A DNA stretch of 64,000 bases from Raphanus sativus (GCF_000801105.2 NC_079519.1:13204668-13268667); one strand, 5' to 3'. Shown: positions 11,437-23,754, counted from the first letter of the stretch. Made by a program: numbers and translations. The notes: a model not told the origin generated them from the sequence alone.

Positions 11437-13490
11437 ATGTCTGCTTGTGAAGATAGCAATTATCAACTTGGGGAAGGGCAACCATCAATGAGAAATCAAG
11501 CTGGTGGAAAGAAAAGGTTGGCTCTAGAGAGATTAAGTACCAAAATTCCTCCTCCTGCAGAAAAAGAAACAAGTTCATAGAGCTGAAGTGTGGTAGCACT
11601 TTATTCAGAGGGAAGACAACCTGAGCATAGCCAACTGTCGATATTGTGGTCAATATGTAGGATGCGACTCCAAGAAGAGTGGAACAAGTGCCATGAAGAA
11701 TCATATAGCTCGATGTAAGTTGTATGAATCTATAATTCGAGTGGCGCTCTGTGATAGTAGTGGTGTAGCGACTGCAGTTATGATGTTAGCATGTTTAGGA
11801 GATCAGTAAATGAGATGATTGTGTTGAATGAGTTGTCGTTTGCTTTTGTGGAATCAAAAGGGTTTAGACGTTTCTGTCAGCAACAAAAGACATATTTGGC
11901 ATGTTATTGAGAGAAAAATCAACGTTGAAGCCGTTGTTCAGCTCTGATAAGAAAAAAAGTCTTTCTAACCACCAATATATTGGTTGCTCCTACAACCAGT
12001 TACAGCTACATGTTGTGACGGCTCACTGGATTAACAAAAACTGGGATATGCAGAAGATGATCATTAGCTTCAAAACAGTGACATATCATAAAAGAGACAC
12101 CATTGCTGAAAATCTGAGTCAATGTCTTGAGAAATGGGGAATTGAGAAGGTGTTCACAATGATAGTAGACAACACCAAAGGAAATGAAAAGGCAATACAG
12201 CTGTCTACAGAAGCTTGTAAGCAAGTCGGACCAGATGCATTAGTCAGGAATGGTGTGTTGATGCATATGCATTGTTGTGCCCACGTTTTAAATTTGATAG
12301 TGAGGGATGGTTTAGCTGAGGTAAGATAGAGTGTGGCGGATATTAGGAATGATGTCAAGTATGTTAGGCCATCTGGTACACGGCTACAATCATTTCAGTT
12401 GAGGGTCTTCACAGGAAAAATTAGTAGAGGAAACTTGTCTTTAGACTGTATTACACGGTGAAACTCAACATATATGTGTTGTGTGTTGTGTTGAAGATTA
12501 GAATTGCTTTTGAAAAGCTTTTAGCAGAAAATATGCTGTATATTGATTACTTTAACGAAACAGAAGAGAATGGACATAAAAGGGTTGAACCTCAACCTTT
12601 TTACGGGTGAGGTAAAGTGGAGAGGTTAGTGAAATTCCGTAAACTCTTTTTAGTTGCACATTGGCGTTTTCAGCATCCAAGACAGCGACTTCAACTATCT
12701 GTTACAATGAGATTGTCATCATTGAGAGGAACCTCATCGCTTTGAGCAACAACAAAGATGAACTTCTACAGGTTCAAGCAAAGGAGATGAGGAACAATTT
12801 GGAGAAATATTGGGATGGCCTTTTGAACATGAATCCGCTTATCATCATTGTTAGTATATTTGATCCCATGTAAAAATATGCAGCTTACTTGCATTTGTTT
12901 TGACAAGCTTTATGGTAAGGATGGTGTAGATACTTGCCCACCTCAGAACCTCAATTAAGACAATGAAGATGCATCCAAAATCTCAAGTTTGGTAACAATA
13001 GTGAGAGTGTCGAACATAATATTAATGGTAACATGTTTGATATCTCATATAATGATGAAGATGAAGAAGACTATGAGATAAGGGATTCTTTGTACTCAGG
13101 ATAGAATCAAAGGCTGCAAATGATGAAGGTAGTAGTGAACTTGACATTTACCTAATGGAAAGACCAATGCCACGAACCTTAAACATGATGGGAAGGGAAT
13201 TTGATGTGCTGTCAATGTCATGGTAAAAGCATAATTTTGCTAAGTATCCAGTCCTCTCTTAACTGGTGGAGGATGTTCTACCTGTCCAAGTCTCTTATGT
13301 TGCCTCAGAGTCTATGTTTAGTACTAGTGGTAGGATTTTATATTCTTATCGGAGCTGTCTAACACCGTATATGATCGAAGTATTCATATGCTTACAACAA
13401 TGGCTTCGAAATTGTATCCATGCTGAGAAGATTGCAAACTTGGTTCAGATGTTTGAAGAATTAGATTTCCATGAGTCTTTAGGTAAACCT
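11437..13490 (+). pseudogene. hAT transposase remnant (BED finger to C-terminal dimerisation domain)
   Basis: From an ATG at 11437 the coding remnant passes through, in order: a BED zinc-finger-like block (CRYCGQYVGCDSKKSG... ending HIARC, about 11625-11720); the transposase core (VVTAHWINKNWDMQKMIISF, EKWGIEKVFTMIVDN, HCCAHVLNLIVRDGL, 12010-12320); a middle region (12661-12860); and a hAT C-terminal dimerisation block (VASESMFSTSGRILYSYRS, 13290-13350). These are the landmarks of plant zinc-finger-BED RICESLEEPER/Ac-like transposases. Several stops and frameshifts separate the blocks (for example the stop near 11577-11579 and after 12327), so no functional protein is encoded. Confidence 0.85.
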
Positions 13491-14086
13491 TTCAATTCTT
13501 CTATTAATAGTTCTTATGTTTTTTTTTCTGTGCTTTGTGCTTGTCATTGTGTAGGGATTCTGGAACTACCAATACAACCTGCGAATTAGAGGTAATGTCA
13601 TATTTCTTCGTGCTCTATGTGTTTACTTATTTTGTATATTTTGAACTGATTTTTACCTTAATTAGTTGAAGATTGGACTGCAAGTGTATGGGTGTTGATG
13701 ACCTGTCTTTTTTTGGCTTTCTTTCTCTATTTTTGGATTTAAGGTAAGGTATTCTTTCTCTGTTTTTAATCAAACTATGTTTTTGAAATTTTGAATCCAT
13801 AGTTCTCTGCCTTTTTGAATGTGTGGTGGTTGCAAATATATTTAGATTCAAACTGTTTGTTAAACTATTGTTGATGATCGGGAAATAAATGTATCAAGTC
13901 TGAAGTTTGAACAATTGATCGATTACGTTCAGTTTCTGGTATGCTTTGATTTGGTTTTATATTTTTATCAGGCTAGCCGAAATAACTGATAACCAACTAA
14001 CTGAAAATAACTGAATAAATGAATAATCGACTAACCGAGTAACCGAAATAAACGTTAACCGACTAACTAAACTCAACTGAAAACCC

Positions 14087-14350
14087 AAAGATAACCGATA
14101 AACCTGAAATTAACCGACATATTTCTGATTTTAAATTAGTTCTTAATGAATTGCGGTTCTTTTTGAAAATAAATTAATTCTGAAAATAATTGATTTTTCG
14201 AACCGAACAAAATTTTCAAATGATTATTTTTAGAATTATTTTTGAATAGTTTTGTTAACCAGAAACCCAAAGATAACCGATAAACCCGCAATTAACCGAC
14301 ATATTTTTGATTTCAAATTAGTTCTTAATAAATTGCAGTTTCGAAAATTA
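14087..14350 (+). repeat. Direct repeat in the hAT right subterminal region
   Basis: The phrase beginning 'aacccaaagataaccgataaa' and continuing through 'gttcttaat(g/a)aattgc' occurs at about 14087-14155 and again at about 14262-14340 with few changes. It lies within the accga-rich right end of the hAT element and is probably a duplication of transposase-binding sequence. Confidence 0.6.
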
Positions 14351-14485
14351 ATTAATTTCAAAAATAATTGATTTTGTTCGAACCGATCTTTCAAAATATT
14401 ATTTTTGGAATTAGTTTTGAATAGTTTGGTCAACCAAAAACCGACAAATCTGTTCGGTTCGATTTTGGAAACGGAAATCGCAGGC

Positions 14486-15453
14486 AATCATTTAGTTTTA
14501 GGTTTAAACTGGATTGTTATGTTCTTTGCAATTTGTTTTCGTTATAGGCTTTTACCTTATCTGTAATAAAAAATTCACATTGTCGACACTCATTGATCAA
14601 CAATCTTAAAGTGACTATTTAAACAAACTAATTTAATACAAAATCAAATAAAAAATTTATCAGAAATTCTCTAGAATAGCACTAAAAAAGTTTTTGTCAT
14701 ATAAAAAGAAACACTCATTGATCGACAATCTTGAAGAGATTATTTAAAAAAATCATTTAATACAAAATCAGATAAAAAATTTATGAGAAATTCTAGCACT
14801 AAAAAGTTTTTGTCTATCGATATAGTACACAAGAAAAAAATGAGCAAAATGCTTTTTAACACTTGTACCCATAATGTTAACTAATCTAAACCTTAAAGTT
14901 TAGAGTTAAGAGGTAGGGTTTTGCCAAAACCGTACTTTGAAGATTATTTGTTTTCTGATTCTAACTTTTTTATAAAAAAATTTTTTGGAAATTTTTTTTT
15001 CCGATTTTTTTCATGTTTTATTTTATAATTCGAAAATACTTTTTGAAACTATTGCTCAAATTTTTATTTTCAAAATTTTAGTATTTATTTTTTATTTTAT
15101 TTTTATTTTTAATTTTAATTTTTGTTTATTTCTTATTTATATATATAGAATATAAAAAAAATTGCCTTCTTAAATAAAATATTTTGGTCATTTTTTTCTT
15201 GTATGCTATTTTGTGATAAAAACAAATAAAATAGAAAATTGCCTAAAAATAAGGAAATTGTCCAAAAATTATTTTAAATATTTTAATAATTACTGTAGTT
15301 TTATTTTATATGGAGAAGTAAGGAAGCGGCGCGGGGGAAGTCAAGTCGCTATCAAAATCTTCCGATCAAAATCTCATTCCCTTCTCCTTCCTTCTTTTTC
15401 GACTCAAACCCTAATTTCACCCTCCACGATTCCTTTTGATTCGAAAGAAAGAG
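14486..15453. other. Intergenic region upstream of ATG16 with its 5' UTR
   Basis: Very AT-rich. A phrase 'cactcattgatc(a/g)acaatctt' with its neighbours is directly repeated near 14587 and 14711. The last 100 bases before the ATG16 start ('cctaatttcaccctccacg') look like a plant 5' UTR. Confidence 0.45.
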
Positions 15454-17380
15454 ATGTAAGTCTAATTGGATCTCGATTTGTTCGCTTTATTCTTGCGATC
15501 TCGATCTGATTTGATTTGGTACTTGTTTCAGGTCACAGGAGGAGAAAGCAAAAGAAGCCATAAAAGACGCTTTGAGAGCTTTGCGGAAGCGCCATCTTCT
15601 GGAAGAAGGAGCTCATGGCCCCGCCATTTCTGCGCTCTCTAAACCTATGATTTCTCAGGTACTTTTCTTCCGCCTTGTTAAGGTTCTTTCTTGTATATGA
15701 CTTGTGCAGCACTAGTGAATGTTACAAATTCATTTGTATAGAACTTAGTTTCATTCATGCTTTGCTTCTTCTATGTAAACCACACACCGTTTGTCTATAT
15801 ATTAATATTGCAGGGATCAGAATGGAAGGAGAAAACAGAAAAACTGGAATTGGAGCTACAGCAATGTTACAAGGCGCAATCCCGACTGTCTGAACAACTC
15901 GTGATAGAAGTAGCTGAATCCAGAACTTCGAAGGCTTCTTTACAAGACAAGGAGTTGTTGATTAATGACCTGGAGAAGGACTTATCCCATACAAGGTTCA
16001 GAAAATTGTTTTCTAGTTTTGACTGTAAGGGATATGATTTAAGTTTTTGCGGTTTTTTAAAACTATAGTCGTTGCACCTCTAGGGAGGAGTGTACACGGT
16101 TACAAGAAGAGTTAGCGGAGAAGACCAAGACGCTTGATTTACTTATTACTGAAAACAAGCAAGTGCGATCTCACCTGGAGGAGATGACAAACAGAGCTCA
16201 AAAAGCAGAGTCTGAGAACAAAATGTTAATCGATCGGTGGATGTTACAGAAGATGCAGGATGCAGAACGTCTTAATGAGGTAGTACTTGAACACTCCCAC
16301 CATTGGCCTTGATTTGATTAGCTTTTGCTGAACTCTTTTTTTTTTTTTTTTACTTAGGCAAATGCTCTCTATGAAGAAATGCTAGCTAAGCTTAAGGCCA
16401 ATGGTTTGGAAAATCTTGCTAGGCAGCAAGTTGATGGAATAGTCCGACGCAATGAAGATGGAACCGATCATTTTGTTGAGTCAACCGTTCCGTCAACATG
16501 TGGCCACCGTATCCATGCTCACGAAGGTGGCTGTGGTTCCATACTCTTTGAATACAACTCTCGTACTCTGTTCACCGGTGGGCAAGCCGGACCGGTGAAA
16601 ATGTGGGACACCAATAGTGGGTCTCAGATCAAAAGCTTACACGGTTCGCTTGGGAACATACTTGATCTAGCCATAACCCACGACAATAAGTCCCTGATCG
16701 CAGCAAGCAGCTCTAACAATTTGTTTGTGTGGGATGTGAACTCTGGTAGGGTACGTCATACGCTCACAGGCCACACGGATAAAGTATGTGCTGTGGATGT
16801 GAGCAAGTTCTCGAGCAGACATGTTGTCAGTGCAGCTTATGACCGTACTATTAAACTCTGGGATTTGCAGAAAGGTTACTGTACTAACACCGTACTCTTT
16901 ACTAGTAACTGCAACGCGATCTGCCTCAGCATAGATGGCCTCACGGTATTCTCTGGCCACATGGATGGGAATCTTAGGTTATGGGATATTCAAACTGGGA
17001 AACTTCTGTCTGAAGTAGCTGGACACTCTTCTGCTGTGACCTCTGTATCCTTGTCCCGGAATGGGAATATGATCTTGACGAGCGGGAGAGACAACGTGCA
17101 TAACTTATTCGATACACGGACTTTGGAAATTTGCGGGACGTTGAGAGCATCAGGGAACAGATTGGCATCGAATTGGAGCCGGTCGTGTATAAGTCCGGAT
17201 GATGAATACGTGGCTGCGGGATCTGCGGACGGAACGGTGCATGTCTGGTCTATATCCAAAGGCAATATAGTGACCACTCTCAAGGAGCAAACATCTCCTA
17301 TACTGTGTTGTTCTTGGAGTGGGATCGGTAAACCATTGGCATCGGCTGATAAAAACGGGTATGTCTGTACCTGGACATAA
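15454..17380 (+). CDS. ATG16: ATG16 autophagy protein (coiled coil plus WD40), 5 exons
   Basis: Coding exons are 15454-15455, 15532-15658, 15814-15995, 16084-16279 and 16358-17380, all with GT/AG borders. They give 509 residues in one frame, close to Arabidopsis ATG16. The N-terminal segment (MSQEEKAKEAIKDALRALRK, about residues 1-40) corresponds to the ATG5-interacting end. Residues of about 45-170 form a heptad-rich coiled coil, and about 220-509 form seven WD40 repeats (e.g. GHTDKVCAVDVS, DRTIKLWDLQKG, GHMDGNLRLWD), ending NGYVCTWT. ATG16 binds ATG12-ATG5 and directs ATG8 lipidation at autophagosomal membranes. The first coding exon contributes only 'AT' of the start codon, and the G comes from exon 2. 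The gene converges tail-to-tail with QS, 624 bp away. The frame is intact. Confidence 0.92.
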
Positions 17381-18004
17381 TTGTTTGATTACTCAATACG
17401 TCTATGTTTCAAAGGGTGTCTTTATACTCTGGTCTGGTCGTGTTAGTTTGATGAAGTGTTTTTGTATATAATTGTTTTTTTTTTTTAAATGTTCATTTGG
17501 TTCAAAAAGATATACAAATAAACACCCAATGCAAGTTTGCAGGGCTTTACGCTCAAACGTATCGAATACGAATTTAGACTGTCTACGTCCACACTGGTTT
17601 TCGTTTCATGAAACTCATTACTTCATTATATATATTTCACAATCAAGTGGATTATTTCTGTAAAGCTAAATAGTCAAAGTATACATGTATGTTCAAGTTA
17701 ATTTCTAATACTTGACGATGAAACTTATAATGCCGCAATATAAGCACGTTGCAAAGAAACCATAACAACCATTATCATCAATAAAGCTCGCTCCTAAGCT
17801 TCTCTAATATATGGAGAATCCAAATGCTTCACCTCCTTTTGTTTATATATTATTGTATACAGTGAAATGTAATCGTTGTCATCATATCAAATCATTATTG
17901 CAAGAAGAACTTTTTAGTCTTCATGTTCCACCAGACGTATTATCCTATAATTTGTTGATAAGTAAACTCACCCAATCATATCATATATTAAGGGGACAAT
18001 TTGC
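17381..18004. other. Convergent 3' intergenic region between ATG16 and QS
   Basis: AT-rich, no gene supported. It must hold both 3' UTRs and polyadenylation signals. A short ORF at 17811-18035 overlaps the QS end in antisense and has no recognisable content. Confidence 0.5.
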
Positions 18005-21000
18005 TCATCGCTTGCCCTCAAGACTTAAGACATGATCAAGAAGTTCCTTTGGCAGTTCCTTGTTCGCCTGCAAAAGAGAATTTGGTTTAAAAAAAAAAAA
18101 ATCAGTGACAATGAACACAAAATCAAATAAGAAATTGAATTTTTCTTTGGCTTTACTTGGAAGTGCCTCATGTGAAGTATTGGTTCACACCCAACATCCG
18201 CAATGAGTTTTCCTTGCGGAGTTTGTCGTTTGAATCGCTCTGCTTTGAATCCTCCGATTACATTTTCCACATCAGGTAGATTTTGGCATACTTTCAAGAG
18301 CGAGTTAAGCGAATTCATCTGCATCATTCATCACAAAGGTTTTATTTTTACGATTTCTATCAAATGAATGTAATAACAAAGAGAAAGAACTAACCTTCAT
18401 ATACGGACATGAAGCACATCCACCATGAATAGAACAGCCTTCACCGCCTGCTACTCCCGGTACAACCGGTAACACCACATCACCAACTCTAATGGAGCTT
18501 GGACTCTCTGGGGAAGAAGTTTTAGACATGGAGTCTGATGATACCGGAAACACTACTTCAACCTTCACTTTCGAGTTATTAGCCGAAGAGCCTAGCAAAC
18601 TCCTGATCGCCGCAACAATAGATGTTACCATTCCTGACTCTGTTCCTAGAACAAACTGGAGATGGTCATCGACATCTCTGTCAACTGCTTCCTGCACCTT
18701 CTTCTTGATGAAGTCTAGTATGTTCTGCGTGGATCCAACAACACCCATGTCTCTTTTCTTCGATTCCATTGCTAACGAAAACATTTCACCTGGAACCTCG
18801 AGGTGTGCAGTAAGAAAGGCGTCGCAGTACATGTACTTTATCCTCTCCACTACCTCGTGACCGAACAGATGATGCACAATGCACGTTCCTTCCTGCAAAA
18901 CAGAATCATAATAAGCAAGCCGTGTATCTTCTGTCTGACACGAACAAAAACAAAAGGCAAAAAAAAAGTTACCTGGAAATAGTGAAGACGAGGGAGCAAT
19001 GATTTAATGGAGTCTAGGTTGTGCTTAGGATGAATATTGGCGATTTCTTCATCAGTCATCAATGTCATCTGCTGGAATAGCTTCACAATATTTGCTCCCA
19101 TGTAAGAATCAGGACCGTACCAAACAGTTAACTCTGGCATTTGAGCAAACGCCTATTTGCAGGAGACAAAAGAGAAGACGACTTTTAGAAAAAATAAGAT
19201 GAAATAAAAGAAAAAAATGAGAGTTTCAAAAAACAAACCTGGAGAATCGTCTGTACAACATTAGATGAAGTGCAAGTGATGGTAGGTACAAGCTCGTGAG
19301 AAAAAGCTTTCGTCTCCAGAGATGTATTGATATAAACGACATGCAATGAAGGAGGAGAAAGAGAAGCAGCTTCCAGATAGTTCAAGTATGCAGGAGCAGA
19401 AGCGGCATCAGCTAGTGAACAACCAATGGTCTCATCTGACATTCTGTACACACCAACCTACAAAACCAAATTTTATATGAGAATCAATAATATAACAAAA
19501 ATAAATAAATAAATAAATAAATAAAGAAGATAAAGAGATGTATAAACTTGTCTAACCTCTCCAAAACCAGCTTGATCAAGGATGGCACGCACATTTTCAG
19601 ACATGAAATCAACACCAAGAACTGTGATGTACTGACATCCAGCTTTAGCCATCTTGACAGCAGCATCTGCCATGATAAGAGAATCGGATATATAGATATG
19701 TGGCCAGTGCTTCTGAGCAGCAGTCAAGACTCCTTGCACTTCTGGATCCATATAGAAATGAGCAGACACTCCAATCTTCTTTTCCTTCAGCACCTTGACT
19801 AGTTCTTGAACCCGTGACTCCTCCGGAAACAAATATTTCGCCTTCAAGTTTAAACCAAACAACAAATCTTAGCAGCGAAGTGGCGGAGCCACAGCCAACA
19901 GCAAAGGGGTAATGAACCCAACAAGATTAGAAAAGTTAGTATAATTTACAGTCTATTCTATATATGCCCCCACTCATTATTTTTTTTTGCCTCGTATCTT
20001 TGTCTATGCCCCCAACAATAATATTTTCTCCATCCGCAGCGACACGAAGTAAGTAAACAATTGTAACATCAACACAATGTAGTAAAAACACAATTTGAGA
20101 ATTTAAAACCGATCTAGCTATTCCAGAAGAGAATTTACAATGACTTATAACACAATAAAAAAAATAAAAAAACAGATCTGTCTTTACTACAACATCAAAC
20201 AAAAATACAATAAAACTGAGAATTTAAAGAAAGAAATAAAAGTCTCATACCTGAGCTTCGGCGAAGCTACCTTTAGCCTCAATGCCATCAGAAGTCAACA
20301 GCAGTGAAGGAAAGGGCTCAAAGGTCGGAGCTTTTCCTTCCTTCTCCGCCACGAGCCGTCTTGTCTTCTTCTGCATGCTCACGAGAACGTTGTGCCACGT
20401 GTTAACCCTCGATCTCTCGCCACCCAAGAGTCCAACGTTAAGCTCGACCAAGTCCTCAGTCTTCAATTCCATCACTTGTTCAGGAGCAGCAGAATCAAGC
20501 AGCTGAATCAGACAGGAACACATCCCTTTCGAAACATCTGAGTCACTGTCTGCCCAGAACCGCATCTTCCCGTCTTGACCTAACTCGGCGTCGAGCCAGA
20601 CCCGGGCCGTGCAGCCCATGACCCGGTTCGATTCGGTCCGGGAGGAATCGGGCATAGGAGGGAGGAGAGTGGCGTAACGTAGAACCCATTTGAGCCTATC
20701 GACTGGCTCTGTGAGGGATTTGAATTCTTTGACTAGTCTCTGGAGAACGAGCTCTGTGGTTTGTGAGGAAGAAGAAGAAGAGGTAACGGCGGGTGAGGTT
20801 GAGAATGGAGATGCGATTAGGTGTTGTGAGGAAGATTGAAGAGAGTGGAAGGATCTAAGGAGAGGGTTGATGGCGTGAATCCTCCTTGGAGAGGCGAAAT
20901 TCAGATGGGTGGTTTTGAAATTAGGAGTTGGGTTCCGAGAGAGGACGCAAGAGGAAGAAGATGTAGATGTGGGTGTGACGGAGAGAGCTAACGACGCCAT
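18005..21000 (-). CDS. QS: Quinolinate synthase, plastidial (SufE-NadA fusion), 7 exons
   Basis: Minus-strand exons are 20251-21000, 19557-19841, 19239-19457, 18973-19152, 18395-18892, 18157-18318 and 18005-18067. Each is a multiple of three with GT/AG borders, together giving 718 residues, the length I recall for Arabidopsis QS. The protein makes quinolinate from iminoaspartate and dihydroxyacetone phosphate in the plastid, an early step of NAD synthesis. Residues 1-~75 are a Ser/Thr-rich transit peptide. Residues ~85-215 are a SufE-like domain with the sulfur-acceptor cysteine in VMGCTARVW (Cys130). The rest is NadA, with YLFPEESRVQELVKVLKEKK at its start and cysteine-rich GGEGCSIHGGCASCPYMK, CDAFLTAHLEVPGEM and IADVGCEPILHM segments that include its 4Fe-4S ligands. 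Exon 7 ends in SLEGKR. The frame is intact and appears functional. Confidence 0.95.
19501..19524. repeat. (ATAA)n microsatellite in QS intron 2
   Basis: Six consecutive ATAA units lie in the intron between exons 2 and 3 of QS, close to the donor side. Confidence 0.9.
19879..20035. mobile_element. Possible small hAT MITE in QS intron 1
   Basis: A 157-bp segment starts AGTGGCGGAGCC, the end typical of many Brassicaceae hAT MITEs and like the element at 43534. It is flanked by a 7-base direct repeat GCAGCGA (19872-19878 and 20036-20042). The right end (ttctccatcc) is a poor match to the expected inverted repeat, so the element is worn or the call is partly coincidental. It lies wholly within the intron. 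Confidence 0.45.
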
Positions 21001-21771
21001 TAGAACACAAAAGAACCTTGTGATTCTGAAAAAAAGTTACAAAAGCTCTCTCTCTCTCTGCCTTGAACCTTTGACGATGATGAAGAAGATGTGAAGTGGG
21101 AGAGGGGATGGTGGGGAATTGATGCTCAATGCATTATGAAAGGCGTCCCACTTTGAAAAAAGTTTTATTTCTGTGCTTTTGTAGTTTATTAAAACATTTC
21201 TCCTTTTGAAAGGGTTCAGTTAAAACAAAACTGAAATTTTAAAGGGCAGTTCTCAAATGACTTCAAAATCATAAACTCTACTCTTTAAATCAAAAACATC
21301 TAGATTAGTTAACCATATGATATAAAGTATCTATTTATAGTTTTAGTAAAAATTACTTCGGTCATTTTAATCTTTGAAAACTATATTTGTGATAAAAAGA
21401 TTTTTTTTTATTATCCTAAAGAATTTCTCAATTTTAAAAAGAAATCCAATTCTACTAATTTAAAAAAGTCCTAGCTCTCTGGAAGCGACGGTGATCTTAA
21501 AAACGAAGACATTATATCTGCGTTCTCCTGTTTGATTCATCTTTAGGTGATCAAGCAACCTCTCACAACAGATCGATCCTTGTCGTCTGTTTGACTCCGA
21601 TCTTCTGCTTCAGTCATGTTTTCTCATCAGTCTACGGCATCGCATCGCTCTCTGTTTTCTCATCAGTCTATCGCCCGTTCTTCTTTTCGATTCACTCCTT
21701 GGTGATCAAGTACCTTGTGCAATTCCAGTGATTAAGATAGACCCTTACGACCGATCTGTGATTAAATCTCG
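21001..21771. other. QS upstream region and intergenic DNA
   Basis: This includes the QS 5' UTR/promoter, with a short CT run (21043-21057) just upstream of the start, then AT-rich sequence. From about 21480 to 21771 it is less AT-rich and leads into the DUF4283 gene, possibly as its 5' UTR. Confidence 0.5.
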
Positions 21772-23754
21772 ATGGCTTCATACAAGGGCAAAGGTATTCT
21801 TGTTGAAGAGGATGATGATGAACCTATCCAACTACAAGATCAAGCCGATGAACACCTGATCAACGAGTACAGTTCGTCTCTTATTGGCAAGATTCTAAAC
21901 CCAAAAAAACATAACGTGGAGAGGCTAATTGTTGATATGCCGAGGCAATGGGGGATGTCTGAGAAAATTACAGCTTACGACCTGGGGAATGGACGCTTCC
22001 TGTTCAACTTTGATAACGAGGAGGATCTTAAGTCTGTCCTCGAACAAGGTCCCTTCCATTACAATTTCAGTATGTTTGTGCTGGTACGATGGGAACCAGT
22101 AGTAGTAGATGATTATCCTTTGGTGATACCGTCTCGGATACATCTTTAGGGTATCCCGCTTTACCTCTGCACACATGGTAACCTTGATATTATTGGTGAT
22201 CGACTTGGGAAGGTCGATAAGATAGATGTAGCGGAGGGGAATATAAAATTTTAAATTGATTCATCTAAACCATTGAAGTTCACAAGGAAACGGCAGACAA
22301 GAAACAAGGAAGATATCAACATCAAGCTGCACTACGAAAAGCTCTTCAAACACTGCAATGTATGCTATGTTATATGAAATCGGAAGCGGGTACATGGAAG
22401 CGGAAACGTAAGGAAGCGTGGAAGCGAATTTTTAAAAGAAATTAGGAAGCGTGTACATGATGGAAGCGTATACATATATATTATTATATATTAAATATAA
22501 TTATATTAGAATAAAATTTTAAATAGTAAAATTCAGTAGTACACATGTCAAAAATAAATATACTAAACATTACACTGTCTATTTAATTTATATGTTCATA
22601 TATATATACTGGAAAGAAGATGGCATATCAGCTAATCAATTTAAGCACAACAAAATTGAATAATACAGACAACATCAAACAAAAAGAACAAGTGAACAAA
22701 ACAGAGTATAAAGATTACTATTCAGAAAACGTGAGTTGGATAAAGTTATCTTCGCTTATAATTTTGTTGTAATAAGACTTTTGTTCTCGGCTATTCTATT
22801 TCTTTATGAATTGGAATTTTAATTGTTATCCTTATATAGTGGAGGGGCCACTGTACAGTAACATCATCTTCTGCAAACATCATCTTCTCTAAACATATGT
22901 TCTGTTTACGATCTGACTACTGTAACGCTTCGAGTCTATATCATCAACGATTCCACCTTAGAATCGTGAGCTTCCATCAAGTTTCCAAAAACTTCAATTT
23001 TGGAATTGCGATTCCAAGGCTTCCATGCGATTCCGAGTGCTTCTGCTTCCGACTCCGCTTCCGGAGCGTGAAACACAAAACCACTGACGATTCCATGCTT
23101 CCCAGAATGTATGTGGTCTTATGTCACATGAGAGTCAAGAATGTTTGAAGAAAATAATTGTATCAACTCAACCATCTGTTCGTGAGACAGTCTTTGATCG
23201 TGTCCGGCCTACCATTATAGGGGAATCATGTGATGCAGGCAATCTCAAAAGGAAGGATGATTCGTCTCACAGAACATACAAATATGGCTATGGTTCGGTC
23301 TCACGAGTCTAGAGTTCGTCACACTCGAGCCGCGCTGGTAGAAAAACTAATCCACGAGGTGGATCTCGGTACAATCCATACTCACAAACTCAAAGAAGCT
23401 CCATGAACTACAAAGGGACCAGGTTTGAAAGGAGAAACAACTAGCGCTGAAGATCGAACAAAGCTACTCAATGTCGCTCAGCTGCTCCTATACGGCTGAG
23501 CCCCATGATGACAGCAATCTTACCTTTCGAACCAACTCAAAGTAACAAAAAAGGCAGCAGTAACAGCTGAAAATCTTATCCCTCCCTATGATACTCTAAA
23601 AATTGATGCGTTGGATCGATGATGAAGATAATGAAAGTGATGATCTATTAGATGCGGAGATGGAGGAGCCAGTCATTGGAAACGAGTTGATGTTAATGGA
23701 GGATGATGACCTGTTGGGTGAGGAGTTGGGCCGAATGAAGTCAGTGGACAAGGA
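21772..23754 (+). pseudogene. DUF4283 / CCHC zinc-knuckle gene (LINE ORF1-like), disrupted
   Basis: From MASYKGKGILVEEDDDEP the frame runs through a DUF4283 domain (SLIGKILNPKKHNVERLI, FDNEEDLKSVLEQGPFHY) of the kind found in plant LINE ORF1 proteins and their host relatives. It meets in-frame TAG at 22147-22149 and TAA at 22252-22254, with recognisable sequence continuing (GIPLYLCTHGNLDIIGDRLG, KLHYEKLFKHCNVC). At 22365 a MITE interrupts it inside the zinc knuckle. The other half (GLMSHESQECLKK) resumes at 23114. A late acidic stretch (MLMEDDDLLGEELG, about 23690-23735) is the last recognised part before the gypsy LTR. Nucleic-acid binding is the family's likely role; this copy is dead. Confidence 0.75.
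22365..23105. mobile_element. hAT-like MITE (741 bp) inside the zinc-knuckle codons
   Basis: The element is flanked by a perfect 8-bp direct repeat AATGTATG (22357-22364 and 23106-23113). The ends (CTATGTTATATGAAATCG on the left; CTGGGAAGCATGGAATCG as reverse complement of the right) agree at 11 of 18 positions. Both ends are dense in GGAAGCG / CGCTTCC subterminal motifs. Size, duplication length and motif clustering fit a non-autonomous hAT element. It has no coding capacity. Confidence 0.75.

Larger units (their letters stand above)
10513..14485 (+). mobile_element. Decayed autonomous-type hAT transposon (~4.0 kb)
   Basis: The left end reads GCCTGCGATTATGATCC, and the reverse complement of the right end reads GCCTGCGATTTCCGTTTCC, giving a short terminal inverted repeat around GCCTGCGATT. 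Both subterminal zones are dense in 'aaccga' / 'tcggtt' motifs (10530-10680 and 13975-14470), as in Ac-like elements. A hAT transposase remnant lies between. I could not find a clean 8-bp target duplication, so the exact ends are provisional. Confidence 0.65.

Noticed and set aside
10513..14485. Clean 8-bp target duplication for the large hAT element
   Set aside because: Only a partial TTTAGT similarity could be found next to the ends, so I did not claim a duplication.
18492..18860. 122-codon plus-strand ORF
   Set aside because: It is the antisense shadow of QS exon 5.
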